From positions 1 through 6,555 of the forward strand of contig JAQGNA010000339.1 in the NCBI GenBank assembly GCA_028292075.1: a stretch of 6,555 bases of DNA, read 5' to 3'. A model generated the notes under the pieces. That model had not been told where the DNA came from. It saw only the letters and a program-made list of their open reading frames with translations, and did no database searches. The translations under genes were made by a program, and so were the position numbers. This stretch comes from Rhodoferax sp. GTDB taxonomy: Bacteria; Pseudomonadota; Gammaproteobacteria; Burkholderiales; Burkholderiaceae. Position 1 is the stretch's first letter, and each line of letters starts with the position of its first letter. Positions 6,207 through 6,555 of the stretch are shown here, piece after piece.

Positions 6207-6555
6207 CTATTTTGACAGCAGACGCATCGCCTCTTCGAGCCCCTTTAGTGTCAAAGGGTACATGCGGTGACTCATCAGCTGTTGCACAACGCTGATGCTC
6301 TGGCGGTATTGCCACACGCCCTGCGGCTCGGGGTTGATCCACGCGAACTTGGGGAAGGCCTGCGTCAGGCGCTGCAGCCATTCGGCGCCGGCCTCCTCGT
6401 TGTTGTATTCGACGCTGCCGCCGGGCTGCAGGATCTCGTAGGGGCTCATGTTCGCGTCGCCGACGAAGATGAGCTTGTAGTCCTTGTAGTACTTGCGGAT
6501 GATGTCCCAGGTGGCGAACTTCTCGCTGAAGCGGCGCCGGTTGTTCTTCCACATG
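6207..6555 (-). CDS. CoxE-type vWA-domain protein, C-terminal part only
   Basis: Only the last 115 codons are present; the gene begins beyond the right edge. The Met codon at 6554-6552 is probably internal, because related proteins continue upstream of the WKNNRRR segment. The fragment resembles the C-terminal half of COG3552/CoxE-like vWA proteins: WKNNRRR, then TWDII, a hydrophobic strand running into VGDANMSPYE (fragment residues 31-40, whose Asp probably corresponds to a MIDAS metal-site residue), PGGSVEY, INPEP, and a conserved tail with MYPLTLKGLEEAM. No signal peptide can be judged. Family members are cytoplasmic and often partner a MoxR AAA+ ATPase in metal insertion or complex assembly; the substrate here is unknown. 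The TAG stop is 4 nt before tamA, so the gene is very likely in the same operon. Confidence 0.88.
   Translation of the reverse strand, partial: MWKNNRRRFSEKFATWDIIRKYYKDYKLIFVGDANMSPYEILQPGGSVEYNNEEAGAEWLQRLTQAFPKFAWINPEPQGVWQYRQSISVVQQLMSHRMYPLTLKGLEEAMRLLSK

Overview
The window has high G+C and very few TTA, CTA or TCA codons. Its gene content resembles a Burkholderiales betaproteobacterium, probably of the Comamonadaceae type (Variovorax/Acidovorax-like). That placement is an inference from composition and protein style, not from a database search. Everything confidently identified lies on the minus strand, so transcription runs from the right edge to the left.

Layout, right to left: (1) the last 115 codons of a CoxE-type von Willebrand factor A (vWA) protein, cut by the right edge; (2) after a 4-nt gap, tamA, an Omp85-family outer-membrane protein with three POTRA domains and a 16-strand-type barrel, here carrying a lipoprotein-type signal; (3) with a 1-nt stop/start overlap, tamB, a 1281-residue inner-membrane-anchored periplasmic protein ending in the DUF490/TamB domain; (4) a 39-nt gap holding a plausible tRNA promoter; (5) a complete tRNA-Arg(CCU) gene with encoded CCA; (6) 230 nt with no confident gene, containing two weak hairpins and short repeats, one resembling the 5' end of the tRNA.

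TamA and TamB form the translocation and assembly module, which spans the envelope from inner to outer membrane. It has been linked to insertion of some outer-membrane proteins, including autotransporters, and, for TamB-type proteins, to phospholipid transport to the outer membrane. The packing of the vWA gene, tamA and tamB suggests a single transcript whose promoter lies beyond the right edge. The vWA family often accompanies a MoxR-type AAA+ ATPase, which would be expected just outside the window.

I see no mobile element, CRISPR array or clearly new system. The points most worth a second look are the lipobox and long N-terminal extension of TamA, the low-complexity insert in its first POTRA domain, the tight vWA-tamA-tamB linkage, and the compact tRNA promoter with a tRNA-like repeat downstream.
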